From: Galaxea fascicularis
Lineage: Eukaryota > Cnidaria > Anthozoa > Scleractinia > Euphylliidae
DNA: 64,000 nt
Direction: 5' to 3'
Assembly: GCA_948470475.1 (NCBI GenBank)
Contig: OX419347.1
Coordinates: 2,407,572 to 2,471,571 of the forward strand
Shown here: in pieces, positions 31,151 through 55,905 of the stretch
How positions within the stretch are numbered: the first letter of the stretch is position 1
Layout of the letters: each line of letters opens with the position of its first letter
The notes under the pieces: generated by a model
Told to the model about the DNA's origin: nothing
What the model saw: only the letters and a program-made list of their open reading frames with translations
Databases searched by the model: none
Position numbers and translations under genes: made by a program

Positions 31151-33910
31151 TTAGGCCCGGCTATCTACTTCGTCATAGACATGTCCTCCTGGTTTTTCAA
31201 GCCTTTCTCGGTTGCTGCTCCGATTGTAATACCCAGCGGTCGATAGCTCCAGCTTCTCTGTGGTGCAGCTAAGATTGTCGTAATCACAACAGCGCAAATT
31301 TTCACCATGCCCCTGTTTATCTAACTTTTTCCTGTTGGACCTACGGTTGTAATATCCATGTTCTGCACTTTCTTCTTTTATTGACTCGTATGCCTGCTCG
31401 TCCGAAGGATTATCTTTGGGGTCCGTGTAGTTCCTTGGTTCTGATAGCTTCACCTCGATAGCCTCATAGGAACTTTCCAATTCTTCTAGCTCCTTTTCTT
31501 CTTTTTCGAATTGTTTTGCTCCGTCTATGTCTACACTTTCATACACGTCAGTTGACTGATTGGTGCCTTGTAGTTTTTGTGATCTCCCATCTTTGAGAAG
31601 TCTACCTGATTGCTCTTCCGAAGAAGTGGGGTGGAGTCCATTACCATTATTTCGTGGTGACACGAGGTCATCGCATGGTATTTGCTGTCTTTGTTGTTCT
31701 TCAGCCTTGCACATTATTTGCGTTTTTACTCTTTTCTTTCGTAACGTTCTTCGTTGACGCACGACCAAGGTAATAATAACAATAATCAACAAGATAACAG
31801 CACCAGACAAGCCCATGATAACACGGAGGAGGTTGTTCATGTCTGTTTATTTGAAACAAAACAAAATTTCAGGCAGCAGTTAATTTTGTCATTAATTTGC
31901 TCAGCGTTGGTCACTTCGTACTAATTCTACAGCACTTAGCCTTTTGATTTCCAGGAGACATACGGTAGACGGCGTTTTGATTTAAAAGTCCGGCATTTGA
32001 GTTTCTATGTTTAACTTCATCGACCTGTTCTCACAATTTGTTCCTTTTAACCCTTTGACGCCCGGAAATTTTGCAGATTAACGCCGTTTGAAGCTAGTCG
32101 CGCCATCTTATGGTCACTGCTGAGCCAAAAAGAACCCACTTCGTCCAAAACGTTGTTTGCAAGTCGAGCACAAGCCCAGCTTTTGTTTCTGGTGTCAAAT
32201 TGCAGCTTTCACAGTTTGGGCATGCCCAAAAATGCTTTTCCCTCCCGAATTCTTTTTCCTTTTTTTCTTTTTTCTTTTGTTGGGCATTCACCAGGCTTCA
32301 TTTCGGAGGAAAGCTTTTGCAAGAAGCTGGAGAATCGTGAAATTAAATTGAAGGAAGTACAAGTGGGTAGTGGGGAAAGATTTTCTATGGAATTTTCTGG
32401 ACAGAGTTACATAATGTTTTTGCGTTTTTCCCTGGACTTGTTAACTGAATGCGCTCATTCGGGTACTGATATTTTGAGAGATCTCGTCCTCCCGAACAAG
32501 TTCGTCGGCAACGTTGTAAAGGACCGTTAAAAATGATGACGTTACAAGTGCTAAAAAGAAAAGTGACGTAAAATCAAAGACGACGCAATTTACTTTCGAT
32601 ACTCAATTGAAAAACGCTTTAACAATGACTTTACTTTGCCCACACGCATCCAACAGTAATACGAGTGCTTTTAGCATTATCCGTTTTGTCTTCTAGTGTG
32701 AAAAGTGCTATAGTGATTCCTTTGAAGTGCAATTGCTCAGCAAATTTCAGAATTAATTTATGCAGCAACATGATAAATTTCACCTACTTTCAGCAGCCTT
32801 CATTCTCTCTGTAGCAGTTGGAGACTTCAGGCATTCAGAAACGGTAATAAGGAAAGATGTGGAGCCAAAACTGCTTGAAACTTTACACACGTACTCTCCA
32901 TCAGTTGAGTTGACATCGCGAATTCTCCCTACATGTAACATATGAAATATGTGACGTTTGTGAGGAGAAAACACGTGTCGATATTGAGCATTAAAGGATT
33001 CAGCCATCGCTAAATGTTCGTACAAATTTCAAATGAACGTGAAAGGCACCAGTAACGGCAGTGACTACCAAGTTAAGTAAAGGCCTATACGCACGAGGGG
33101 TTTTGCTCCAGAGTCAATTTGCACGACTTGTACACACGATTTGCCCCGAGTGCTTGCTCCCAAATAATTAACCGCTTTAATGTTGAGGAGCATTTTGCAG
33201 GGTGGAAATTCTGCTCCCGAGAATGAATTACGTCCACGAAATCATTGGTACACACGGAAGAGCTTTGCTCCCGGAGCGTGCCCCTGGAGCAAAACCCAGG
33301 AGCAAAAGTCTAGCAAAACCCCTCGTGTGTATCGGCCTTAAGAGTAAAGACGGTTAAAACAAGGCTGATTAAAGAAATGTCACTGAAGTGCAGCATATAC
33401 GTTGTTTAAAATATATGTTCTCCTTTACTGAGCTGATGATAGGATAGGAAAGAAAAATGTGACAGTTCTTCAGACTTCATTTGGTTTGGGCCTCAATTGC
33501 GCTGGATCTGTTTTCCTATCACACGGGGAACAAAACGTAAACAGTTTAGGAAGATTTTTTTCAAGACTTAAAATGGCAACTTGAACCAGTTGGGCCGATT
33601 TTTCTGCCTACAATATATTTCGCCATTCTTGCCATTCTGTGACTAAAGAAAGTTATTACTTATGATCTCAGCGACAACCAGCCGAGGTTTTGGCTTTCCT
33701 TCGATCTAAGCTAACAAGTAGCATAAAAGTAGAAAAAGAGCTGAGTAGACCAAGCAAACACCGGCACAAAAAGAATATCGACTCAAGAAAAAAAGTCACC
33801 TAAAAGTCAGCTCTAGGCAAATTTAAGATACACATGAACTTACCCAAAACAAAATGGAGCAACATCGCAAAACAAAAGAAGTAAATCAAGAAATTGCGAT
33901 TCAACTCCAT
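31151..33910 (-). CDS. Small receptor-like membrane protein with tyrosine-rich tail
   Basis: Three exons, phases consistent: 33,844-33,910 (ATG at 33,910; 22-residue signal peptide MELNRNFLIYFFCFAMLLHF.., phase 1 out), 32,788-32,928 (1 to 1) and 31,151-31,842 (stop TAA at 31,151-31,153), giving 299 aa. The middle exon has VNSTDGEYVCKVSSSFG, the E-F-G part of an Ig domain (D-x-G-x-Y-x-C). No exon for the N-terminal half of that domain was found between 32.93 and 33.84 kb, so the ectodomain may be incomplete. TM segment at residues about 80-97 (GLSGAVILLIIVIITLVV), then a basic stop-transfer and a tail with 10 Tyr. These include one ITIM-like site (SSYEAI), a YDNL, and a duplicated GYYNR-S-NR segment giving Y-x-N sites. 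It may signal through SH2 proteins. The ligand is unknown. Confidence 0.68.
33077..33343. mobile_element. MITE, about 265 bp, in the receptor-like gene
   Basis: Ends AAGGCCTATACGCACGAGGGG and its complement (CCCCTCGTGTGTATCGGCCTT), with internal GAGCAAAA and GTACACACG words in both orientations. It is in the first intron, between signal-peptide and Ig exons. Confidence 0.78.
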
Positions 33911-34724
33911 AGCTACAACTGAAGAACCCCCCATGCTGCTGCTAATATGACCAAATCTTAACCTCACGGACCGTTCATAGGAACCTAGTTGACGTTCTCA
34001 TATATGATTGTTACCTTTAAGTGGCACATATGGCTCAAACCATAAATCTCTTGTTTGTTTTCCCCCAGCAATCAACAATGGAGATAATGGACCACTCCAA
34101 TCAAACCCTTGAAAGCAAGACCTTTTATGGTTTTAAACGCAGAAGTTTATTTTGGCGGACTTCCCTTTTCATCAGTATGAAACCGCAAAGGAGCAGTCGA
34201 AAAAAGTCCATGTAACAATATGGATTGCTTCTATATAGGAGAAAGTAACCAGCCACACAACTTCCTTGTCTTTGGCGTTGTAATTTGTAATACTGAAACA
34301 GGAAATTTCAGTTCCCCTTCAGCTGTACCACACTACAAAGAAGACAATGGGTTTAAGTTGGGTCAGATTGGGACACGCCGCTCTGGCTACTAGCTGAGGT
34401 TCTCCTGGCTTCGTGCCTTGTTCAACTGTTCAGTCATCCTTGTAAAGACTAAAGGGGTAGTTTCTAAATAAACTGTGGTGCTGCGTCGGTGGGGAAGTAG
34501 TATACAAAAATTTGGTTTTATCAACAGAGTTGATAGTGTAAATCGATCACCGTACAGGGATTCTTAGAATCTCTGTACGGTGGTCAATTTACACTATCAA
34601 CTCTGTTGATAACATGCTTGTAACGAGCCAACCGGTCCGCTGCCTCTCGTCAGTTGCGATTCTTACCATGTTATGTTGTTTCATTGTCTCTGAAAAGCCG
34701 ACATGGAAAGTGGTCAATTAAGTA

Positions 34725-34772
<48 letters not shown>

Positions 34773-36036
34773 ATTCACGATTCTAACAAACATTCTTGGA
34801 ATACGGAGATGTTTGGACAGAGCGGGTGAGCTAAATGTATGAACTGTTTTGCCGGAAAACCTAACCCTAACCCATGAAGCCGAAGAAACAGAAAAATGTA
34901 GTTTTATTGAGTTAATATCTATTGAAGACATGGATCTGGATTGAAAAATCCTTTGAAGATCCTCTTCATTAGAGGGAAGGGGTGGGTGAAGAAGATATTC
35001 TCTTCAAGTAACAAGGACAAACCTTTCGTTTCTTCAGTCTCCTGCTTAGCAGATTCACGGCGTGAACGAACTGATCACTTAACGAACATTTTACATATAT
35101 TGGACGATTTGATATTATAGAAAAATTATTTATCTGACGAGGGAATTTCACGTTAAATTTCACGTGAAAAACCGATATAGCGATGAGTGCGATATTGGTT
35201 TTCCCCCTGAAATTTAACGTGTAACTCACGTCAGGTTAATTTTTCTTGGATCGCATAGCTTCTTCTTTGCAAAAGGAAACCAAGCCGAGTTTCCCTTGCG
35301 TGAACTTTTCAGCATTCACGACTCAGTGTCAGGAACCAGCGAATGGGAATCAAGCCATGATGCCTCGTGTTTTACAGACCCTCGTTACGGTGAGAACAGC
35401 CGGTGAGAATGCGCTGGGCGCTTTTATCGTATCGGTTTGCCTCTTTTTCTAGTATCAGTTGAAACAAACCGGTTGCCGCGCTATAAACAAATTATTATCA
35501 TGACTAATGTTAAGCAGGTATCAACTATTAAAAGAAGTAAAACTATTGTCCACCCACATATCAACCTGTGTGCGCATGCAGTTGGGAGTGAAAGGGTTAA
35601 GTTTCATCAACAACAAACTATGCTGAAAACTTAAACGCAACCAGATAGAGCATTTAAGCATAAAAGTAAAAACAGACCTTAATTCACCATTCTTCAATTA
35701 CCCAATTAATTAATTAAGCAAGTTGTACAAGAAGCAGGGGCGTAGCCAGGATTTTTCCACTGGTACGCACAATTTTCCAAATCTCTCTAGAGCCTCCGTT
35801 ATCAAAATTTGATTGTCAAGTGAAGTTCCAAGTCAAGAAATAAGAGGAACGAACATTAATTACACAAGATCCCGTTATAAGACCAGTGTAATTTTTTGGA
35901 CGCTTTGAATCGCAGAGATGAGGCGTCAAGCCTCAGCATAGAAAGCTCTGTGTGATTTAACCATCAAATTTCACAACTCGGCACAAGAATAAGTGTGTTA
36001 TAAAGTAACCAGTTCCCATCAGTTGCCAGTATCTTG
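33911..36036. other. Intergenic space between receptor-like gene and CYP4
   Basis: Mostly the second copy of the 1.1 kb repeat (34,586-35,696). No gene seen. The 5' UTR of the receptor-like gene and the 3' UTR of CYP4 should fall at its two ends. Confidence 0.55.
34586..35696. repeat. Dispersed repeat, copy 2, with palindromic border
   Basis: Second copy of 1-1,118. It contains a (TTA)n microsatellite at about 34,725-34,771. Its left edge is a near-perfect inverted repeat (about 34,518-34,612) made of a GTTGATAGTGTAAAT-type arm around ACCGTACAG, so the unit probably belongs to a TIR-bearing element family. Related arms occur at 23,738-23,900 and about 47,262-47,300. Confidence 0.85.
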
Positions 36037-50467
<14,431 letters not shown>

Positions 50468-51186
50468 TCTGGAACACGGGTGTCAAACCAATTAAACCAA
50501 TTAACCGATGGACGGTTAATTCTCTGTGTAGCCTTGTAGATCTATTGATTTTCTCCACAATAATTTGGTGCGAGATTCAACTGATGCAGAACTGCGACAC
50601 CATACACGACTACCGTAAATAAATATATTCCCTTCATTCCAAGAACATCAGGTTAAGTTACATGATTGACAAGTGAAAAGCTAAGTTTATTTTGGCTCAT
50701 CAGTCATCTGCTTTTATGATTCAAATTTGGCTTTCCCAACTGATTAAATTACAGTTTGAAACTTTCAACCAACACATACTTTAGGAAAGGCTGGGCATGT
50801 TAATAACAAAAGCATGTGTTTGCGTACACTCTTGTCATTCGTGACAGAAAGAAATCCCGGAATTTAAGAGAAAAAAAAAGCTGCGACAAAACGTGAGTAC
50901 ATGGAAAGTGCTTCCTGTCAGCTTTTACACCCTTGTAAACCAAATACAACCAAGGGACATAATGCCACTGTGGAAAACTGCTAATGCATTTTTTGGTTCG
51001 ATTGCAGAGCAGATATGAACTGACAGGCAAGTATGCAGCTGCATGTCCTCTGCGTGGAGCCGCTTTTTAGACATCAACCGGACGCGCCACGTCTGAAAGG
51101 GGGGGTGACAATAAACTACACTGCAGACACTTAACAGAAGTTCGGTTGACACGCTTATAAAAGCTCATTGCAAAACTGAGTTGTTC

Positions 51187-51501
51187 AAAATACGTTCACA
51201 CTATTTTACTCAGTGTTAGCACCCTACAGCGCCTTACAAAAACATTAACTCACTGCAAAACTAATCCAGTGGAACCACGTTAATACGAACACCAAAAGGA
51301 CATGATAAAGTGTCCGCATTATCCGGGTGTCCGTATTAAGCGGGCTAATTTAAGAGAAAACAAATGAGCTTTTTGGTTGTCAGGGCAAAGAAAACTGCCC
51401 GTTATAAGCGGGTGCTCGTACAGCGGCGGGGGTTTCACTGTAATTGCTCAAAATACGTTCACGCTATTTTACGCAGGGTTAGCACCCTACAGTGCCTTAA
51501 A
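51187..51501. mobile_element. CAGTGGAACC-type MITE flanked by a 55 bp direct duplication
   Basis: AAATACGTTCACACTATTTTACTCAG with GTTAGCACCCTACAGCGCCTTA appears at 51,187-51,242 and, with few changes, at 51,447-51,501. Between them, CAGTGGAACCACGTTAATACG ... GGGGGTTTCACTG resembles a pogo/Tigger-like MITE (about 51,270-51,440). Confidence 0.65.
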
Positions 51502-51879
51502 AAGGGCGGGGCGAGCTCGTTAATTGGTTGAGCACTGCATTTCCGTTGCAATGGTTGCAATTGCTTTGAGAGAGTGAAAGACTGTGCCACGAAGAGAAAA
51601 GAGATCTGTCTGAAAATTCACGCGCGTAGGTTGGGTGGCTGGGAGAGTAAACTGACTTTTTTGTGTACAGAGAGGCAGATTGTTGCTGACATACTAGACT
51701 CAGACGGTTGCAGTGGTTGCCAGGAGTAGCCGAACTTATATACGTACAGTGACACAGATAGTTACACTGTTTGTAGTGGTTGCGCGGAGTATACAGACTT
51801 ATACATACATACATTACTTTATTTACCCTCGGATTTTAGAGTAGCTTTATGCAGCTAATATCTCCGAGCATTTAACCAT

Positions 51880-51935
51880 CGGATGAGATAGACCACCACA
51901 CCGGGAACTACGTCCCCTACTCTTTTCGAACAGTG
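51880..51935 (-). repeat. SINE core fragment (inverted)
   Basis: The minus strand reads CACACACTGTTCGAAAAGAG then GGGGACGTAG and CCCGGTGTGGTGG, matching the body of the SINE at 48,751-49,190 without its tRNA head. Confidence 0.75.
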
Positions 51936-52009
51936 TGTGGTGACAGTGACTTACACAATTAAGTACGGTGACACAGGTGGTTGCTTTGTTTGCCATTTGT
52001 TTCCTCCGC

Positions 52010-52190
52010 GGGGGGGAGTGGGGGAGGGGGGTACTCCCCTATATAAACTATATGGGTATGTATCGCCCGAAAGGGCATGGTTTTTGGGCCGTTTTGGTCC
52101 GAAAACGGGTATAGATTTTGACCATTGTGGTCTGAAATCGGGTATCGTTTTCGAGGGAACAACGAGAGCGTATAAATGGATTTGTCTTTT
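52010..52190 (+). repeat. Coral-type dispersed repeat
   Basis: GGGTATGTATCGCCCGAAAG, GGTCCGAAAACGGGTATAG, TTGACCATTGTGGTCTG and GGTATCGTTTTCGAGGG form a sequence I associate with abundant repeats in stony coral genomes. This is recognition from memory, not a database match. Confidence 0.55.
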
Positions 52191-53074
52191 CAACTCCAAA
52201 TGAACAATATAAAAAGAGAAGTAACAAAAACATATCATTTGGGCTGAATTTTACCGATTCTTGGCCTGTGCACTGATGCAGAGCTTAATTACACTACAAC
52301 ACAGTCAGAAGGAAAATTTGTAACCGCTAAGAAAAATCAATGAAGTAAAAGTTCAACCCAATGGAAACCCTAAAACCATCGCAACCGAACTTGTTTCTAA
52401 AATATACAAGTAGATACCAGCGCGACCTTATCATGAACTGCGCGCCAAAGCTCCGCAAACTCTTCCATGGCAACGGAAAGCTGTTGTTTTCCATGAAAGA
52501 CGGCAATGACGGCTTCGGCAAATCAAAAAATGCAACCACCAAAAAATAGGCCAGTTTTTCAGTGCCAACAGGAAAAGGTATGCTTTTAACGAGTTTTTTT
52601 GCCATTAGCTTGAAATTCTATTACAATTTTATCTTTAAGAAGAGGCCATCTGATTGGTTGAAAAACGTGTTTCTCAAATTAATCCGGGTCGACAAACTTG
52701 CAATCTAATTGGCTATATAAAGAAAAAGGAAAACTACAGAGCTTACAAAACAAGAGACAGAACATTTCTTAAATTATGATTACAACTTTACTCTCAAATT
52801 AAAACTGTGTTCTGTATGACAGGTACGGCACCAGGTCATCATGGGATAGCATCAAACGTTTTTAGAAAACTTACAAATAGATAGGGGTGTTGGTTTGAAG
52901 GAGTGTTACGTCCTTAAGAACAAAAATAGTTGGAAAGAGTATAACTAAATCATATCTTGGTGGTATGACTGGTAAAGAGTTTGTGGTCCTTTTCAAAGAT
53001 CGTTTGGATTCATAAGCTAATCATTGTACACTGTACATGCATTACTGAAACTTATGAACAACTTCTGCTGCTAT

Positions 53075-53878
53075 TCAATATACAAAGGGAATCAAAGCTT
53101 TTCTATTGGGAGGATAATCGGGAAATTCATCCCTATACCACTGATGATTATGTCTTGCACGCGGAACAAATGTACCACAGCCAAACAAAAACCACACTAA
53201 ACCAGCTACAGACCAAGTCCCTAAAGCCCAACCAAGCCACTCCAACATTTCACCTAAATAATTTGGACAGGAGATATGGTTGAACAGGCAGCCATATGGA
53301 ACAGAATAACCTGTAGAGTAATCAGATCTTAATTTGCGAAGTGTTAAATCTGCACAGCGGTTCATAACGAATCCAGTAACAAAAAAGGTAATGCCCATAA
53401 TGAAGCGTGGGTCTTTGCAATAGCCATTATCATAATCTGCTGTGCCTATCCAATCTGCATTGAGGTAGCTGTACAGAAGATTTGGAAATAGTCCCCCTAG
53501 AGGTATACCCAGGGGGGTTTTTGGGCTGCTGTACTTCATAATCCATGGATGGATGAATCCACGATGTAGGTAATGACAAAGCCACAGGCAGTAAAACGTT
53601 ATATTAGGGAATTCTCTTTGATGCCCATAGAAGAAGAAAACCAGGGAGAAGACGAGTACCCCTGGGGTTGCATCTGACACTGTATGAGCGATTCGCTGAT
53701 GAACCATAGGGCCACATGACTTGCCAGATTTCTCATGTCGCCCATAAGGTGCTGGGTTTGTCCACTGTGCTATGAATGTCACAATTGCTAACAAGAAGGC
53801 AAATATACATAGGCCATAATGGACCCAAAAGTGAACTTTGTCATGTTTGAAGGCAGCCCATGGTAATGGATTCAGCAT
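53075..53878 (-). CDS. Steroid 5-alpha-reductase-like protein (SRD5A family), single coding exon
   Basis: 267 aa from the ATG at 53,878 to TGA. The exon begins at 53,901 (acceptor CTACAG) and its 5' UTR exon ends at 55,511 (donor GTGAGA). That leader has an in-frame stop and no upstream in-frame ATG, which fixes the start. It should be an NADPH-dependent ER membrane enzyme with several hydrophobic segments (residues about 17-38, 74-88, 160-175, 210-235). The C-terminal family signature is strong: NYLGEMLEWLGWALGTWS, then RARHNHQWYRDEFPDYP, ending NRKALIPFVY. HYLHR matches the catalytic-Tyr region. The segment corresponding to the substrate-contacting Gln-Glu of human SRD5A2 (FLQELP) reads TVSDAT here, with Ser68-Asp69, so the substrate may differ. 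Vertebrate SRD5A genes have several coding introns; this copy has none. Confidence 0.85.
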   Translation of the reverse strand: MLNPLPWAAFKHDKVHFWVHYGLCIFAFLLAIVTFIAQWTNPAPYGRHEKSGKSCGPMVHQRIAHTVSDATPGVLVFSLVFFFYGHQREFPNITFYCLWLCHYLHRGFIHPWIMKYSSPKTPLGIPLGGLFPNLLYSYLNADWIGTADYDNGYCKDPRFIMGITFFVTGFVMNRCADLTLRKLRSDYSTGYSVPYGCLFNHISCPNYLGEMLEWLGWALGTWSVAGLVWFLFGCGTFVPRARHNHQWYRDEFPDYPPNRKALIPFVY

Positions 53879-53901
53879 AGTCTTCAACTGATAACTGATA
53901 C

Positions 53902-55510
53902 CTGTAGGCAGATAATTATTTTAAAGCTACTGATCTGAAGTATCATAACCTACTACAACCATTATAAGGCACAACCATGCTACCAATGTACCAGGAAGGG
54001 ACAACAAGGAGCTTATGCCATGCTCACTGAATGTACAACCTTGAAAAGTTTTGCTGTTCAAAAGGAGTGGCAAATTAGCAAGCTCTGGACCAACATACAC
54101 AGTAATTTGTGCATTGCAAACAGTCAGCCAGCGATCATTTTTGGGTTTTACTGGAATACAATTCTTTCAACATTAGGTATACTAACCCCCTGGAAATCGA
54201 GTTATACTTAAATTTGCAAGAAGAGGCATGACACAGTAGTAAGATCTCTTGCCTCCCACCAATGTGACTTGGGCTTGAATCCCAGAGATGGTATCATAAA
54301 TGGCTTGAGTTTGTTGTTGGTTCTGACATCCCTGCTCCAAGAAGCTCATCTTGGGGTATTGTAGTTTTTCCACCTTCTCAAAAATTAACATTTCCAAATT
54401 CCAGTCCAAGAACCACAGGTTTGTCTGTGATATCTAATGATTATTAAGTGTCACCCTTGCTAATTAAACAAGTTGATTGGATCTTTTTCATTTGCTCAAT
54501 GCTTCCTTCCAAACACTTTGTCTGTTAAGACTCCCCAATCCCTGCTTAAACAAATTATCAATGCTTAGATGGTTGAGGTGTGGATATTCTATAGAACTAC
54601 ACAATTGACTTTCTGAGGAATTCCCAATACTTCTTCAGGCTAAATCCTTGTGCAGTGTTTCTTTGCAACTTACAGTACCCCTAGGTATGAAGTGGTACCA
54701 AGCATTCATAGGATGCTAATAATTTTATAAGCATATGTAATACTCTCAGATTTACTTTTAATGTGTAGAGCAGAGTTCTTGTTTGGAGAGTTGCAAAAGG
54801 GACATTTTAGAGTGGCAGTTTTGCTAGAAGGCTGACACTTTCTTAGCATAATAGCAATTATTATTCTTATACATCCCTGTCGGGCTTCATCCTTTTCAGT
54901 TGAAGCAAATGGAATCTGCTTGTTTTATAAACCGTGTTTCGACTTTCTTCAACTTGTGATGTCGTTTGGGCATCTATACTTAAATTGCAAACTCATCTGG
55001 ACCAATCAAAATGCAAGGAATATGCCATCCATTGCATATTAAATATATTATTTTAAAAGAGGACTTGCCAGGGGGTAGGGAGGGTTTTGGCTTGATTCCA
55101 TGCCTACGTGTAGCTGGGGTCCGGGGTAATTCCCAGCTGGACTGGGGAGGTTTTAAGTGTTTGCTGTTATTTAATAGTATTATTAACATAATTCAAATGA
55201 CTCTTTACACATGTCTGCTTTTAGGGCTGACTTGCATCAGACAGGCGTGCAACCATGCAAATTTCAAAGATACCGGTAACGCTTAAATTCTAGGCTAAGC
55301 TTAACTCAACTGAAGTGATAAGGGTTGACTTGTACAGCTACATTAAACGTTCGTCTTATTACCCAAAATTTATTGAACTAATAATCAAGCTTACTAAAGT
55401 AAGCTTAAGACTTAAGTTTATTGCATCGTTGACTCCTGACTTTACCTGCAGAAAATGAAATACATTTTCGTTGCAGAGTATATAGAGTTTAACTTATTGT
55501 TTCATCTCAC
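53902..55510 (-). other. 5' intron of the reductase-like gene
   Basis: Runs from donor GTGAGA (55,510) to acceptor CTACAG (53,902). It contains a diverged tRNA-derived SINE (54,222-54,430) and no other feature I can support. Confidence 0.6.
54222..54430 (+). mobile_element. Diverged tRNA-derived SINE
   Basis: Reads GGCATGACACAGTAGTAAGA (A-box-like), TCTCTTGCCTCCCACCAATG, a B-box-like CTTGGGCTTGAATCCC, then GGCTTGAGTTTGTTGTTGG and a decayed body ending CATTTCCAAATTCCAG. The order matches a SINE family I recall from coral genomes. Confidence 0.62.
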
Positions 55511-55511
55511 C

Positions 55512-55905
55512 TGTTGCTAAAAGAAACCCAGAGTCTTCTGGTTGATTTTTTTTCTTCGTTTCCACTCAGTTCATTGCTTCCGAGATGACCCCGCCAATCT
55601 GCAAAATGTTTACAGCGGGAAATATGAGCGCCCGCAGGCATTTCAGCGACTTCTCCCAACAAAGTATCACTGGAGGATCATGGGAGTTTTATTCAACTGA
55701 CTCAGGCGGGAAAGTCTGAAAAAAATGAAAACATTTGGTGGTCAATGGAAAATCACAACCTACAAAGCTACCCATCTGTGAGCGATTGTTTAGGTCCACA
55801 TCAAGGGCTGCTTGGTTGGTTTTCTGGAAGTTTTTGATGTCTCAGATCGTTTGATGTAGAGCAGTGCGCAAACCTGAACATCTTTCAATAGTTGCTCGGG
55901 CCAAG
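55512..55905. promoter_or_regulatory. Putative bidirectional promoter
   Basis: Lies between the 5' UTR exon of the reductase-like gene (minus, ending 55,511) and the ATG of the CENP-C-like gene (plus, 55,906). The head-to-head spacing is about 0.4 kb minus untranslated leaders, with no TATA box that I can place. AAGATGGCGGCGG at 55,903 is the kind of YY1/initiator-like motif that often overlaps start codons in divergent housekeeping promoters. Confidence 0.5.

Larger units (their letters stand above)
50468..53074. other. Intergenic repeat-filled space between CYP4 and the reductase gene
   Basis: Holds the CYP4 promoter (right of 50,467). It also holds a direct duplication flanking a MITE (51,187-51,501), an inverted SINE core (51,880-51,935), and a repeat with CGAAAACGGGTATAGATTTT (52,010-52,190). 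The ORFs here, including the mirrored pair at about 51,940-52,240, come from repeats. Confidence 0.6.

Noticed and set aside
32153..32530. 125-codon plus-strand ORF inside the receptor-like gene
   Set aside because: It does not begin with ATG, is antisense to an intron, has low-complexity Phe/Ser content and no recognisable domain.
53879..53887. Reductase start three codons upstream at TTG
   Set aside because: TTG is not a likely eukaryotic start. The first ATG after the in-frame stop in the spliced leader is at 53,878.
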